Source: CAWFXC01 sp963819735 (GTDB lineage: Bacteria; Actinomycetota; Acidimicrobiia; IMCC26256; DASPTH01). From it: 64,000 bases of DNA. Below the pieces are notes generated by a model. It ran no database searches. It was given only the letters and a program-made list of their open reading frames with translations, and was not told the DNA's origin. Position 1 is the stretch's first letter. Each line of letters begins with the position of its first letter. Shown here piece by piece: positions 46,515 to 54,875 of this stretch. A program made the translations under genes and the position numbers. Location: positions 248,001 through 312,000 of the forward strand of contig CAWFXC010000002.1 of assembly GCA_963819735.1 (NCBI GenBank), written 5' to 3'.

Positions 46515-47320
46515 TCCGCGGGCGGCGGCGGTAGGAAGCCGAAGCTCTGCAGGGTCTTCTGGCCGGCCGGCGACACGGTGTAGTTGATCCACGCATTCGC
46601 GAGCGTCGCATTCTGCGTGGCCGCGATCGGGGCGATCGGATAGATCGCGTACGCGTTCTGCCAGGCCGGGATCGCCACCGTCTGCACGCTAGTGCCGGCC
46701 GACTTGGCGTCGCTGACGTAGACGATGGCGGCGTCGGCATCACCGGTCGACACTGCGTTCAGCGTCGTCTTCACGTCGGCGCCTCGGGTGATCTTGCTCG
46801 CGGGGATGGTGACGCCGGCCTGGGTCAGGATCTGGTTCGCGTAGTTGCCGCACGGCACCGTGAGTGCACAGAGGGAAACCGTGCCGAGGGTCGCGAGGTC
46901 CTTGAGGGACTTCACGTTCTTCGGGTTGCCCTTCTTGACCACGATCGTGAGCAGATTCGACGCGAACACCGTCGGCTCGGCGGTGACCTGACCACCGGTG
47001 ACCAGCTTCTGCATGTTGTTGCCGTCGGCCGACGCGAACACGTCGGCGGGGGCACCACCCTGGATCTGCGTGACCAACGCCGACGATGCGGCGAAGTTGA
47101 AGGTGATCGTCGTGCCCTTGTTCTTCTTCTGGAAGTCGGTGCCCATCTTGGTGAATGCCTCCGTGAGCGAAGACGCCGCCGACACGGTGATCGTGCCCGA
47201 CACCTTGGCGCTCGCCGCCGGGGCGCTCGACCGTTCCGCGACTGCAGTTCCCGCCGACGCGGCCGCGAACAACGCCACCACCACCGACAACGCCCCGACC
47301 CAACGCATCTGCCTCTTCAC
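46511..47320 (-). CDS. modA: Molybdate-binding periplasmic/lipid-side protein
   Basis: ModA captures molybdate or tungstate outside the membrane. A signal peptide (VKRQMRWVGALSVVVALFAA... cleaved near AVAERSS) is followed by the family start GTITVSAASSLTEAFTKMG; the Ser-Ser pair contacts the oxyanion. GGAPADVFASADGNNMQKL, SLCALTVPCGNYANQIL and GDADAAIVYVSDAK follow. GTG at 47320 is preferred because GAGGGGA lies 6 nt upstream; GTG at 47335 would overlap the regulator stop. No lipobox is seen. Length is 269. Confidence 0.94.
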   Translation of the reverse strand: MKRQMRWVGALSVVVALFAAASAGTAVAERSSAPAASAKVSGTITVSAASSLTEAFTKMGTDFQKKNKGTTITFNFAASSALVTQIQGGAPADVFASADGNNMQKLVTGGQVTAEPTVFASNLLTIVVKKGNPKNVKSLKDLATLGTVSLCALTVPCGNYANQILTQAGVTIPASKITRGADVKTTLNAVSTGDADAAIVYVSDAKSAGTSVQTVAIPAWQNAYAIYPIAPIAATQNATLANAWINYTVSPAGQKTLQSFGFLPPPPAE

Positions 47321-47331
47321 CGAATGTCCCC

Positions 47332-47730
47332 TCACTCCGGTCGCGGTATCTCCACGATCACGTTCGTCGCCTTCACCACACCGACCGCGAGGTCGCCGGG
47401 CTCCAGCCCCAACTCGTCGGCGGCCTCGCGCGTCATGAGCGACACGACGCGGTGCGGACCGGCCTGGATGTGCACCACCGCGACCAGCCCGTCCTTCTCG
47501 ACCTTCGTGACGATGCCGGGAAAGCGGTTGCGGGCGGATTCGATGACCGGCGGCTCTTCGGCGACCTTGGCGGTCTCGGTGAGGAAGCGCGCCAGCGCCG
47601 CACCGTCGATCAGCCGCTCACCGTGCTCCCGTCGGGACGGTCCGAGGCGGCCGCCGTCGGCCCACCGGCGCACGGTGTCACTGCTCACGCCCAGCAGATC
47701 GGCGACCTGTCCCACCCGGTACGTCGTCAC
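47332..47730 (-). CDS. MerR-type HTH plus Mop/TOBE domain molybdate regulator
   Basis: This 132-residue protein joins an excisionase/MerR-like helix-turn-helix (VTTYRVGQVADLLGVSSDTVRRWADGG) to a Mop domain (PGIVTKVEKDGLVAVVHIQAG, then GLEPGDLAVGVVKATNVIVEI). It is functionally similar to ModE: molybdate bound by the Mop domain should control DNA binding. GTG at 47730 starts right at the HTH, with TATGCT (47740-47745) 9 nt upstream. It heads the operon regulator-modA-modB-modC-mop and overlaps the possible GTG of modA. Autorepression is suggested by an inverted repeat over its promoter. Confidence 0.85.
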   Translation of the reverse strand: MTTYRVGQVADLLGVSSDTVRRWADGGRLGPSRREHGERLIDGAALARFLTETAKVAEEPPVIESARNRFPGIVTKVEKDGLVAVVHIQAGPHRVVSLMTREAADELGLEPGDLAVGVVKATNVIVEIPRPE

Positions 47731-47735
47731 AGGTG

Positions 47736-47770
47736 CGAGAGCATAGGCAGCTTTGCTCTCGCGGTTGCAA
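47736..47770 (-). promoter_or_regulatory. Promoter and candidate operator of the molybdate operon
   Basis: On the minus strand TTGCAA (47770-47765) and TATGCT (47745-47740) are 19 nt apart, and the GTG start is 9 nt further on. The perfect 8-bp inverted repeat CGAGAGCA (47736-47743) / TGCTCTCG (47754-47761) covers the -10 and spacer. This placement suits repression by the Mop-HTH regulator. Binding is inferred. Confidence 0.5.
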
Positions 47771-47803
47771 GTTTCACATACGATATTGCTTGCATCTACG
47801 AGC

Positions 47804-47831
47804 TTGAACTCTCCGAGGAACCGCCTAGCCT
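47804..47831 (+). promoter_or_regulatory. Promoter of the TrmO-XdhC fusion gene
   Basis: TTGAAC (47804-47809) and TAGCCT (47826-47831) are separated by 16 nt, and the ATG follows the -10 by 8 nt. The transcript is therefore probably leaderless. It is divergent from the molybdate operon promoter, about 60 bp away. Confidence 0.5.
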
Positions 47832-47839
47832 CTTGCGAC

Positions 47840-49348
47840 ATGAAGAAGGAGACGCAGCTGCGTCGCATCGGTGTCGTGCGCACCGCGCCCGGAGCCGACC
47901 CCGTCATCCAGGCGCGCTACGCGCCGACGACGCGTGGCGTGGTGGAGCTCGACGACGCGCTCACGCCCGCCCTCGACGGCCTCGAACGGTTCGACTGGGC
48001 CTGGCTCGTCACGCTGCTCGACCGCGCCGTCGACCCAAGGGACTCCGATGCGCCGACGGCGGACGCGCTCCGACCGGTGCCCTTCCTCCTCACCGATCAG
48101 GGCACCCGGGTCGGGATCTTCGCCAGCCGCTACCCCGCCCGGCCCAACCGCCTCGGCCTGAGCCTCGTGCGCATCGAACGGGTGGAGGGCACGAGCATCC
48201 ACTTCTCCGGCGTCGACGTGTTCGACGGCACTCCGGTGCTCGACGTCAAGCCGTGGATCTCCGACTTCGACCTGCCGAGCGGAGCGCGCGCGCCGGCAGG
48301 CGTGCGGTGTGGGTGGTTCGACACGCTTCCCGAGCGACCGCTGACCTTCGACGACCCAGGCGCGCTCGTCCTGGTTGCCCGCGACGTCGCCGGCCGTGCC
48401 GCACTCGTGGCACGCACCGTGTCGCTCGACGGTCTCGGGTCGGCGAGCTCGGGAGAAGTCGCGCTCATCGATCGCAACGGGATCCGCGCCGGCCGCATCC
48501 TGGAGGGCGCGGTCGACGACGCGCTGGGTGCCGTCGCCGCGGAGATGCTCGCCGATCCCCGGTCGAGTGCCCGCGCCCGACTCGTCGGACTCGACGTCGA
48601 CGGTACTGCTGCCGCGCGGGCCGGTCTCACCTGCGGTGGAATCGCGATCGTCGTGCTGCAACCCGCCGATCAGGTCCCGGTCCGCTGGTGGGAAGCGTTG
48701 GCGCAGCGGAGGCCGGTCGCGCTCATCACCGGCCTCGACACCACCGGGCAGGGCAGTGTCGTCGTCGAGCCGGGCCGGCTCGACGCGCCCGCGCCGGCCG
48801 CGCTCGTCGAGCGCGCGTTCGCTCTGCTCGCCGCCGGTCGATCCGGGGCCGCGGTCGAGTCGAGCGACGACGGACAGGTACTCGTCGAAGCGACCGTCCC
48901 CGGCACCCGGCTCGTCGTAGTGGGATCGGCCGCGCTCGCCGGCGACCTCGTGCACCTCGCGGGCACGCTGGGCTGGACCGGCGAGCTGGTCGACGACGTC
49001 GACCTCGCGAGCGCGGTGCTCGGCGAGCTCGGGCCGCAGGACGCGATCATCGTGCTCGACCACGGCCTCACCCGCACCGGCCCCCTCCTGGCCCGCGCCC
49101 TCGCGGGACCCGTCGGCTACGTCGGGGCGCTCGGTTCGCGCCGGACCCAGCACAAGCGAACCGAGCATCTCCGCACGCTCGGCGTCACCGAGGACGCACT
49201 GGATCGCCTCCACGGCCCTGCCGGGCTCGACCTCGGCCCGACCAACCGGGCGGAGATCGCGCTCTCGATCTGCGCCGAGATCCTCGCCATCCGGTCCGGG
49301 CGCTCCGCCCTCCCGCTGCGCGACAGCGAAGGCTTCATCATGGGTTGA
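47840..49348 (+). CDS. Fusion of TrmO/TsaA-type domain with XdhC/CoxI family protein
   Basis: Residues 1-150 match the TrmO (TsaA/YaeB) family, SAM-dependent methyltransferases of t6A37 in tRNA: RRIGVVRTAPG, RYAPTTRGVVEL, LERFDWAWLVTLLDR, GIFASRYPARPNRLGLSLVRI, and VDVFDGTPVLDVKPWISDFD. Residues about 200-290 are the XdhC N-terminal domain, with the conserved Cys in AGLTCGGIAIVVLQP. Residues about 350-502 are the XdhC Rossmann domain (GYVGALGSRRTQHKR, GLDLGPTNRAEIALSICAEILA). XdhC proteins bind the molybdenum cofactor and help insert the sulfurated form into xanthine dehydrogenase-type enzymes. The position beside mod genes supports a molybdenum role. What the TrmO-like part does here is unknown. 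Length is 502. Confidence 0.88.
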   Translation: MKKETQLRRIGVVRTAPGADPVIQARYAPTTRGVVELDDALTPALDGLERFDWAWLVTLLDRAVDPRDSDAPTADALRPVPFLLTDQGTRVGIFASRYPARPNRLGLSLVRIERVEGTSIHFSGVDVFDGTPVLDVKPWISDFDLPSGARAPAGVRCGWFDTLPERPLTFDDPGALVLVARDVAGRAALVARTVSLDGLGSASSGEVALIDRNGIRAGRILEGAVDDALGAVAAEMLADPRSSARARLVGLDVDGTAAARAGLTCGGIAIVVLQPADQVPVRWWEALAQRRPVALITGLDTTGQGSVVVEPGRLDAPAPAALVERAFALLAAGRSGAAVESSDDGQVLVEATVPGTRLVVVGSAALAGDLVHLAGTLGWTGELVDDVDLASAVLGELGPQDAIIVLDHGLTRTGPLLARALAGPVGYVGALGSRRTQHKRTEHLRTLGVTEDALDRLHGPAGLDLGPTNRAEIALSICAEILAIRSGRSALPLRDSEGFIMG

Positions 49349-49396
49349 TCGCGCGCCCGGATGGACTCCCGGGGCGCGGTCGGGAAGACTCCCGCG

Positions 49397-50224
49397 ATGA
49401 CCACGAATTCAACCAAGGTTGCCTTCGTCGGCGCGGGCCAGATGGGGGCGCCGATGGTGGATCGCCTCCTCGCCGCGGGCACCGACGTGACCGTGTACGC
49501 CCGCCGGGCCGAGGTGCGAGAGCAATTCGCGCGCGCCGGCGCACCGGTGGTGGCCACGCTGGCCGAAGCCGCGCGCGATGCCGACGTGGTGATCGAGTGC
49601 GTGTACTCCGATCCGCAACTCGAGGAGATCGCACTCGGGCCCGACGGCCTCATCGCGTCCATGGCCCCGGGCGCGATCCTCGCGTTGCACACGACGGGCA
49701 GCCCCGCCACCGCGCAACGGTTGGCCGAAGCCGGCGCGGCCGGCGACGTGCACGTGGTCGACGCGCCCGTGAGCGGCGGTGCCGACGACATCATCGCCGG
49801 CCGCCTCACCGTGATGCTGGGTGGCGCGGCCGCCGACGTCGAGCGCGTGCGCGATGTCGTCGCCGCCTACGCCGATCCGATCTTCGTCGTCGGCGATCTC
49901 GGCACCGCGCAGGCGGTCAAGCTGGTGAACAACGCGCTCTTCGCCGCCAACATCCAACTCGTCGCCGAAGCGGAACGGATCGGCAACTCGCTCGGCGTCG
50001 ACACCAAGACCCTGGCGACGGTGATCTCCCGCTCGAGTGGCGCGAGCTACGTGATGGGTCTCATCCCGTTCATGGGCTCGGTCGACGATCTGGTCGACGC
50101 GGCCGGGCACTACATGCGCAAGGACATCGACGTCGTGCGCACCGTCGCCGCCGAGCTGGAGCTCTCGCTCGGCATCATCGGCGACATCGTCGACGACGGC
50201 CCCGTGACCTTCACGGGCCGCTGA
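49397..50224 (+). CDS. 3-hydroxyisobutyrate dehydrogenase family NAD(P) oxidoreductase
   Basis: This 275-residue beta-hydroxyacid dehydrogenase begins KVAFVGAGQMGAPMVDRLLAAG, a Rossmann motif. VDAPVSGGADDIIAGRLTVMLGG is the substrate-binding signature, and the catalytic Lys is in AVKLVNNALFAANIQLVAEA (about residue 175). Family members oxidise 3-hydroxyisobutyrate, tartronate semialdehyde or related acids; the exact substrate cannot be read. ATG at 49397 starts the motif. A short-chain dehydrogenase follows after 20 nt, probably in the same operon. Confidence 0.88.
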   Translation: MTTNSTKVAFVGAGQMGAPMVDRLLAAGTDVTVYARRAEVREQFARAGAPVVATLAEAARDADVVIECVYSDPQLEEIALGPDGLIASMAPGAILALHTTGSPATAQRLAEAGAAGDVHVVDAPVSGGADDIIAGRLTVMLGGAAADVERVRDVVAAYADPIFVVGDLGTAQAVKLVNNALFAANIQLVAEAERIGNSLGVDTKTLATVISRSSGASYVMGLIPFMGSVDDLVDAAGHYMRKDIDVVRTVAAELELSLGIIGDIVDDGPVTFTGR

Positions 50225-50244
50225 CCGGAGGAACGGGGGCAGTC

Positions 50245-51102
50245 GTGAGCGAGCTCGAGCATGGGGTTGCGGTGGTCACCGGCGCCGGTTCCGGCCTGGG
50301 CGCCGCCATGGCCGGCGCGTTCGCGGCCGAGGGCATGCGCATCGCCGCCCTCGACATCGACGCCGATCACGCCGCGTCCACCGAATCCGGGCTACGCGAT
50401 GCCGGCACCGAAGCCATCGCCGCCGGGGTCGACGTCGCCGATCGCGCGGCACTCGGCACGGCGGCGGCCGCGGTCGACGACGCGTTCGGCGCGTGCAACG
50501 TGCTGTGCGCCAACGTGGGCGTGCAGCAGTTCGGCGCCCTCGACGCACTCACGCCCGACGACTGGCAGTGGATCCTGTCGGTCAACGTGGTCGGCACCGT
50601 CAACACGGTCAACGCGTTCCTCCCGCTGTTGCGCCGCAGCACCGGCCACCGTCACATCGTGATCACGTCGTCGGTCGCCGCACTCACCCCGAGCCCGCGC
50701 CAGGGCGCGTACATCGTGTCGAAGTACGCGGTGACCGGCTACGCCGACGTGTTGCGGGCCGAGCTCGCCGACGAGGGCATCGGCGTGATCACCGTGTTCC
50801 CCTCGGGGATGATGACGAACCACCTCGCCAGCAGCCAGGCCGCCCGCCCCGCCGAGCTCGGCGAGTCGCAGTTGCGCGACGAGGACCTCGCGGTGGTGAT
50901 CGCGACCGCCGGCGCGGGCGACGAGGAGATCACCACGCCCGACGACGCCATCCGCGACCTCGTGCACGATCTCCTGGCCGACGAGCCCTACCTGATCACC
51001 CACGGCGCCCGGGGCGCCGAGATCCACGCCCGGCACCAGGCGATCGAGGACGCCTATAGGCGGATGCGGGCAAGCCGCGGCGCGGCGCCGAAACCCGCCT
51101 GA
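50245..51102 (+). CDS. Short-chain dehydrogenase/reductase
   Basis: This classical SDR of 285 residues has the cofactor motif TGAGSGLGAAMAG, the structural motif LCANVGV in place of NNAG, and the catalytic residues Ser in IVITSSVAAL and Tyr-x3-Lys in AYIVSKYAV. An Asp after the second beta strand (ALDIDADH) suggests NAD preference. The substrate is unknown. GTG at 50245 is preceded by GGAGG and GGGGG tracts. It follows the hydroxyacid dehydrogenase. Confidence 0.88.
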   Translation: MSELEHGVAVVTGAGSGLGAAMAGAFAAEGMRIAALDIDADHAASTESGLRDAGTEAIAAGVDVADRAALGTAAAAVDDAFGACNVLCANVGVQQFGALDALTPDDWQWILSVNVVGTVNTVNAFLPLLRRSTGHRHIVITSSVAALTPSPRQGAYIVSKYAVTGYADVLRAELADEGIGVITVFPSGMMTNHLASSQAARPAELGESQLRDEDLAVVIATAGAGDEEITTPDDAIRDLVHDLLADEPYLITHGARGAEIHARHQAIEDAYRRMRASRGAAPKPA

Positions 51103-51240
51103 CCAGCACTTTCGGTCCGGATCGGGCGTTGACCGGGTCCCGCGGGCGCGCCCGCACCTGGGCGCGAACCGGCTTCGGGGAGGGCCGAAAACCGGCGGGC
51201 CGGTAGAGTGTCGCCCCGGCGCGGAGGGCGTGCCGGACGT

Positions 51241-51315
51241 GGTGGCCGTAGCTCAGTTGGCTAGAGCGCCGGGTTGTGGTCCCGGAGGTCGGGGGTTCGA
51301 AACCCCTCGGTCACC
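51241..51315 (+). tRNA. tRNA-His (anticodon GTG)
   Basis: The anticodon arm CCGGG-TTGTGGT-CCCGG gives GTG. The acceptor stem GTGGCCG/CGGTCAC has one G-T pair. The extra G-1 typical of tRNA-His is encoded at 51241 and pairs with the discriminator C at 51315. TAGAGT near 51204 may be the -10. Confidence 0.97.
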
Positions 51316-51393
51316 CCACTCGAAATGCGGGCGGCGGCGCAGACACACCGGTGTCTGCGCCGCTTCGCATCTGCGCCGCGGCTTCGCCTCGGT

Positions 51394-52305
51394 TCAGGCC
51401 GCGGCCGGCGCGGCGAGCACGGCCCGCAGCGCGCCCTCGATGTCGGGGTGCAGGAACTTGTAGCCGTTGTCGTCGAGCACCGCGGGCATGGCGCGCTGGC
51501 CGCCGACGAGCAATTGGTCGACCAGCTCGGCGCCGTAGAGCGCCTTGAGCGGCAGCAACGGCGTCGGCAGCAATGTCGGCCGGTGGACCGCTTCGCCCAG
51601 TGCGGCGGTGTACCCCGCGTTGGTCACCGGGTTCGGCGCAGTGAGGTTGACCGGCCCCGAGATCCGGTCGGCCTCCAGGAGGAACCGGATGGCGCCCACT
51701 TCGTCGTCGAGCGTGATCCAACTCATGTACTGCTTACCGGAGCCGATCCGGCCCCCGAGCCCCAGCTTGTACGGGAGCAGCATCTTGTGGAGCGCCCCGC
51801 CGTGGGCCGCGAGCACGATCCCGGTGCGGATGGTCACCACCCGAATCCCCGCGTCCGACGCCGGGGCGGTCGCCGCCTCCCAGGCCAGGGCCACCTGCGC
51901 CGGGAAGTCGTCGCCCGGGGGCGCCTGCTCGGTGAGCATGGTGTCGCCCCGGTTGCCGTAGTACCCCACCGCCGACGCCGAGATCAGCACCCTCGGCCGG
52001 GGATCGAGTCCGGCGAGGGTGCGGGCCAGGAGATCGGTGCCCTGGGTCCGGCTCTGCAGGATGAGCCGCTTGCGGTCGGCGGTCCACTTCCGGTCGCCGA
52101 TCCCGGCGCCGGCCAGGTGCACCGCGGCGTCGACGCCACCCAGCGCAGCCGCGTCGATGGTGCCGGCCGCGGGATCCCACCTCACGTCGTCGCCACCCTC
52201 GGGCTCGCCCCGCACCAGGCGGATGATGCGATGACCGTCGGCCCGGAGCTTCGGGATCAGCGCGGAACCGATCAGGCCGTGCGCCCCGGTGACGAGCACG
52301 TTCAC
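51394..52305 (-). CDS. TIGR01777 family NAD-dependent epimerase-like protein
   Basis: This 303-residue extended-SDR protein starts VNVLVTGAHGLIGSALIPKL. It carries ISASAVGYYGNRGD, SWITLDDEVGAIRFLLE and NLTAPNPVTNAGYTAALG, all marks of the TIGR01777 (YfcH/SulA-like) family, with the DUF1731 tail at the end. The biochemical role of the family is not established. GTG at 52305 has GGAGG 7 nt upstream. It sits between tRNA-His and tRNA-Lys on the opposite strand. Confidence 0.92.
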   Translation of the reverse strand: MNVLVTGAHGLIGSALIPKLRADGHRIIRLVRGEPEGGDDVRWDPAAGTIDAAALGGVDAAVHLAGAGIGDRKWTADRKRLILQSRTQGTDLLARTLAGLDPRPRVLISASAVGYYGNRGDTMLTEQAPPGDDFPAQVALAWEAATAPASDAGIRVVTIRTGIVLAAHGGALHKMLLPYKLGLGGRIGSGKQYMSWITLDDEVGAIRFLLEADRISGPVNLTAPNPVTNAGYTAALGEAVHRPTLLPTPLLPLKALYGAELVDQLLVGGQRAMPAVLDDNGYKFLHPDIEGALRAVLAAPAAA

Positions 52306-52382
52306 GCGGTACCTCCGTGGTGGGGGCTCCACCGTAACGCTGCGGATCGGCGGGTGCCGGTTCGGTAGGCTTCGCGGTCCGA

Positions 52383-52456
52383 GCGCCCCTAGCTCAACTG
52401 GTTAGAGCAAGTGACTCTTAATCACTAGGTTCCGGGTTCGAGTCCCGGGGGGCGTA
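52383..52456 (+). tRNA. tRNA-Lys (anticodon CTT)
   Basis: The anticodon arm AGTGA-CTCTTAA-TCACT gives CTT. The T arm CCGGG-TTCGAGT-CCCGG is perfect. The acceptor stem GCGCCCC/GGGGCGT has a G-T pair at its end, and the discriminator is A. TAGGCT at 52365-52370 is a likely -10. Confidence 0.97.
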
Positions 52457-52576
52457 CTCCTCCACAACTTCCCGTCTCTTCCCTCACCGGACCGGCCGAC
52501 TTCTGGCCGTCTGCACACGTGAGGTGTACGGGATGCCACAAGAACCAGTCGTCACCACGCGGTCGCCGGAAATCTG

Positions 52577-52981
52577 TCAACGAGAACGCGTGCGGCGTCG
52601 CTTCATGAACTCGTCGGCGAGGGCGTCGGGTGCGCACGCCAGCCAGCCGTCGACGAGCGCGTCGCGGAGCGCGCGCTTGCTGACCGCGTCGAGCTGGATC
52701 AGCACGGCGGCGTAGCCGTCGAAGTGCGGGATCGTGAAGATGCCCTTGGTGCGCGCGGCGAGGACGGCTTCCTTCTCGCCGAGGTCCTCGACCGTCACCG
52801 CGAAGATCGGGCCGGCAGGCGGGATCTCGTCGCCGAAGCGCTTGATGTCGGCCTTGCTGAACGACCGCTCCCACGCGAAGGCCTTGCCCGCGACGCTCCA
52901 CGTGCGGTGGCCGTGACGTTCGCCTTCGGTGACCTCCGGAAGTTCCGCAGCCATCCGGATGGCCTCTTCGACACTCACCAT
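52577..52981 (-). CDS. MmcQ/YjbR-like family protein
   Basis: This 134-residue protein has the MmcQ/YjbR fold: MVSVEEAIRMAAELPEVTEG, GKAFAWERSFSKADI, and a C-terminal LVDGWLACAPDALADEF. The family has a CyaY-like shape and is considered DNA-binding in some members, but function is poorly defined. ATG at 52981 fits the family start; ATG further upstream (53014) would add 11 residues. It lies just downstream of the quinone oxidoreductase-like gene. Confidence 0.8.
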   Translation of the reverse strand: MVSVEEAIRMAAELPEVTEGERHGHRTWSVAGKAFAWERSFSKADIKRFGDEIPPAGPIFAVTVEDLGEKEAVLAARTKGIFTIPHFDGYAAVLIQLDAVSKRALRDALVDGWLACAPDALADEFMKRRRTRSR

Positions 52982-53050
52982 CCCGGGCACGGTACCGCGG
53001 ACCGTCGTGCGCACCCCGACGAGCAGGGGCCGGCCACCGGCCTCGACCGG

Positions 53051-54037
53051 TTACGCGACTTCGATCACGACCTTGCCCATCGCGCGGCGTTCTCCGAGCA
53101 CCCGGATCGCGTCGGCGCCGGACTCGAGTGGGAAGCGGTGGCCGATCGCCGGGTCGAGCAGACCGGCGCGGTACCAGTCGAACAGCTGCGCGAAGAGCGC
53201 ACGGTTGGCAGGCGGATCGGCGATCGCCGACGCGCCGTACGCGACGCCGACGAGCGAGATCGACTTGAGGATCGTCTGGTTGAGCTTCACATTCGGGATC
53301 TCGCCGCCCGCGAAACCCACGACGAGGTAGCGCCCGTTCCACGCCAGGCTGCGAAGGTTCTCGCGCACGTCGGCCCCGCCGACCGGGTCGAACAGGGCGT
53401 CGACCCCGCGCCCGTCCGTGACCTCCTTCACCGCGGCCGACAGCGAATCGGTCGTGAGGTGATCGATCACGTGGTCGGCGCCGAGCGCGGCGCACAGCGC
53501 GAGCTTCTCCGCGCCACCGGCCACCGCGACGACCGACGCACCCATGGCCCGGGCCACCTGGATCGCCGCCGAGCCACAGCCTCCCGCCGCGCCGAGCACG
53601 AGGACGGTCTCGCCGGGCTGGATCTGACCGCGGGCGAGGCCGAGGCCGGCGGTGCCGTAGGTGAGGTTGAACGCGGCCGCGTCGTCGAACGGCATCTCGT
53701 CGGGGATGCGGTGCACCTGCATCCACGGCCGGGTCGCGACCACGCTCTCGGCAAACGCGCCACTCCCGAGGAGCGCGAGCACGCGGTCGCCGACGGCCGA
53801 GTCGTCGACCTCGGCGCCGACCTCGGTGACGATGCCCGCGCACTCGTTGCCGGGCACGAACGGCGGCGCCAGCTTCATCTGGTACTGGTCGCGGATCACC
53901 AGCACATCGGGAAAGTTGACCGACGCCGCGTGCACCGCGATGCGCACCTGCGTCGGACCGCACTCGGCCTCGGGCCAGTCGTCGCGCACCTCGAGGAATT
54001 CCTCACCACCGATCTTCGTGCACACGAGCGCTCTCAC
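53051..54037 (-). CDS. Quinone oxidoreductase-like medium-chain dehydrogenase
   Basis: This 328-residue MDR family protein lacks the catalytic and structural zinc Cys sets, as in NADPH:quinone oxidoreductases. The N-terminal domain has VNFPDVLVIRDQYQ and PPFVPGNECAGIVTEVG. The Rossmann motif is VLVLGAAGGCGSAAIQVARAMGA, and the end reads RFPLESGADAIRVLGERRAMGKVVIEV. GTG at 54037 overlaps the upstream SDR stop as GTGA, so the two are coupled. Substrate is unknown; an acyl-CoA or enone reductase is as likely as a quinone reductase. Confidence 0.88.
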   Translation of the reverse strand: MRALVCTKIGGEEFLEVRDDWPEAECGPTQVRIAVHAASVNFPDVLVIRDQYQMKLAPPFVPGNECAGIVTEVGAEVDDSAVGDRVLALLGSGAFAESVVATRPWMQVHRIPDEMPFDDAAAFNLTYGTAGLGLARGQIQPGETVLVLGAAGGCGSAAIQVARAMGASVVAVAGGAEKLALCAALGADHVIDHLTTDSLSAAVKEVTDGRGVDALFDPVGGADVRENLRSLAWNGRYLVVGFAGGEIPNVKLNQTILKSISLVGVAYGASAIADPPANRALFAQLFDWYRAGLLDPAIGHRFPLESGADAIRVLGERRAMGKVVIEVA

Positions 54038-54789
54038 ACGCCACCTCCGTCGAGGGTGATGAGTTGGCCGGTGAGGTACGACGACGCATCGGTCGCCAGG
54101 TAGAGCGCGGTCCCTACGATCTCCGACGAATCGGCGATGCGGCCCAAGGGCACGCGCTCGGCGATGGCGGCCTGGATCTCGGGCGTCGGCGCCGACGAGT
54201 TGAAGCTGTCGGTGTGGAAGGTGCCGCACACGATGCAGTTCACCCGGATGCCCTTCGGCGCGAACTCCTGCGCCGAGGCCTTGGTGAGCGCGTTGAGCCC
54301 GGCCTTGGCCGCCGAGTACACGACGGTGAACGGTGACGGATGCGTCGACGCCTTGGAGCTGATGTTGATCACCGCACCACCGGCCGGCATGTGCTCGGCC
54401 GCCAGTGCAGTGAGGCGCAGCGGTCCCTTGAGGTTCACGTTCACGGTCCGGTCGAACAACTCTTCGCTCACGCCGAGCAGCGACGGCGGAACCGGCGCGA
54501 TGCCCGCGTTGTTCACGAGCACGTCGACGCGACCGAACTCGGCGACGGTGCGGTCGATCAGCGTGGTGCAGTCGTCCCAGTGGCCGACGTGGCAGGCGAC
54601 GGCGAGCGAGCGTCGCCCGAGGGCGCGGATCTCGTCGGCGACCGCTTCGCACGGCTCGAGCTTGCGGCTGGAGACGACGACGTCGGCGCCCACCTCGGCG
54701 AACCCGAGCGCCATCGCCCGCCCCAGCCCCTTGCTGCCACCGGTGACGACCACGACCTTGTCGTCGCAGCGGAACATCGATTCGCTCAT
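54034..54789 (-). CDS. Short-chain dehydrogenase/reductase
   Basis: This classical SDR of 251 residues has TGGSKGLGRAMA for cofactor binding, LVNNAGIAP, and the catalytic Ser in INISSKAST and Tyr-x3-Lys in VYSAAKAG. An Arg after the second strand (SSRKLEP) suggests NADP preference. The C-terminus ASSYLTGQLITLDGGG is typical of FabG-like enzymes. It is coupled to the quinone oxidoreductase-like gene by GTGA overlap; the pair could carry out successive reductions on one substrate. Confidence 0.9.
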   Translation of the reverse strand: MSESMFRCDDKVVVVTGGSKGLGRAMALGFAEVGADVVVSSRKLEPCEAVADEIRALGRRSLAVACHVGHWDDCTTLIDRTVAEFGRVDVLVNNAGIAPVPPSLLGVSEELFDRTVNVNLKGPLRLTALAAEHMPAGGAVINISSKASTHPSPFTVVYSAAKAGLNALTKASAQEFAPKGIRVNCIVCGTFHTDSFNSSAPTPEIQAAIAERVPLGRIADSSEIVGTALYLATDASSYLTGQLITLDGGGV

Positions 54790-54875
54790 CCCGTTCAGTT
54801 CTCCCGTGATCCGGCCGGCGGATGCACCCTTTCACGGAAGACCGTGCAACGGGAAACCGCCGACCGGCAACGCGC

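Noticed and set aside
47452..51102. 1216-codon frame ending in the short-chain dehydrogenase
   Set aside because: Only the last 286 codons (from 50245) are the SDR. The rest is a shadow of the XdhC fusion and the hydroxyacid dehydrogenase.
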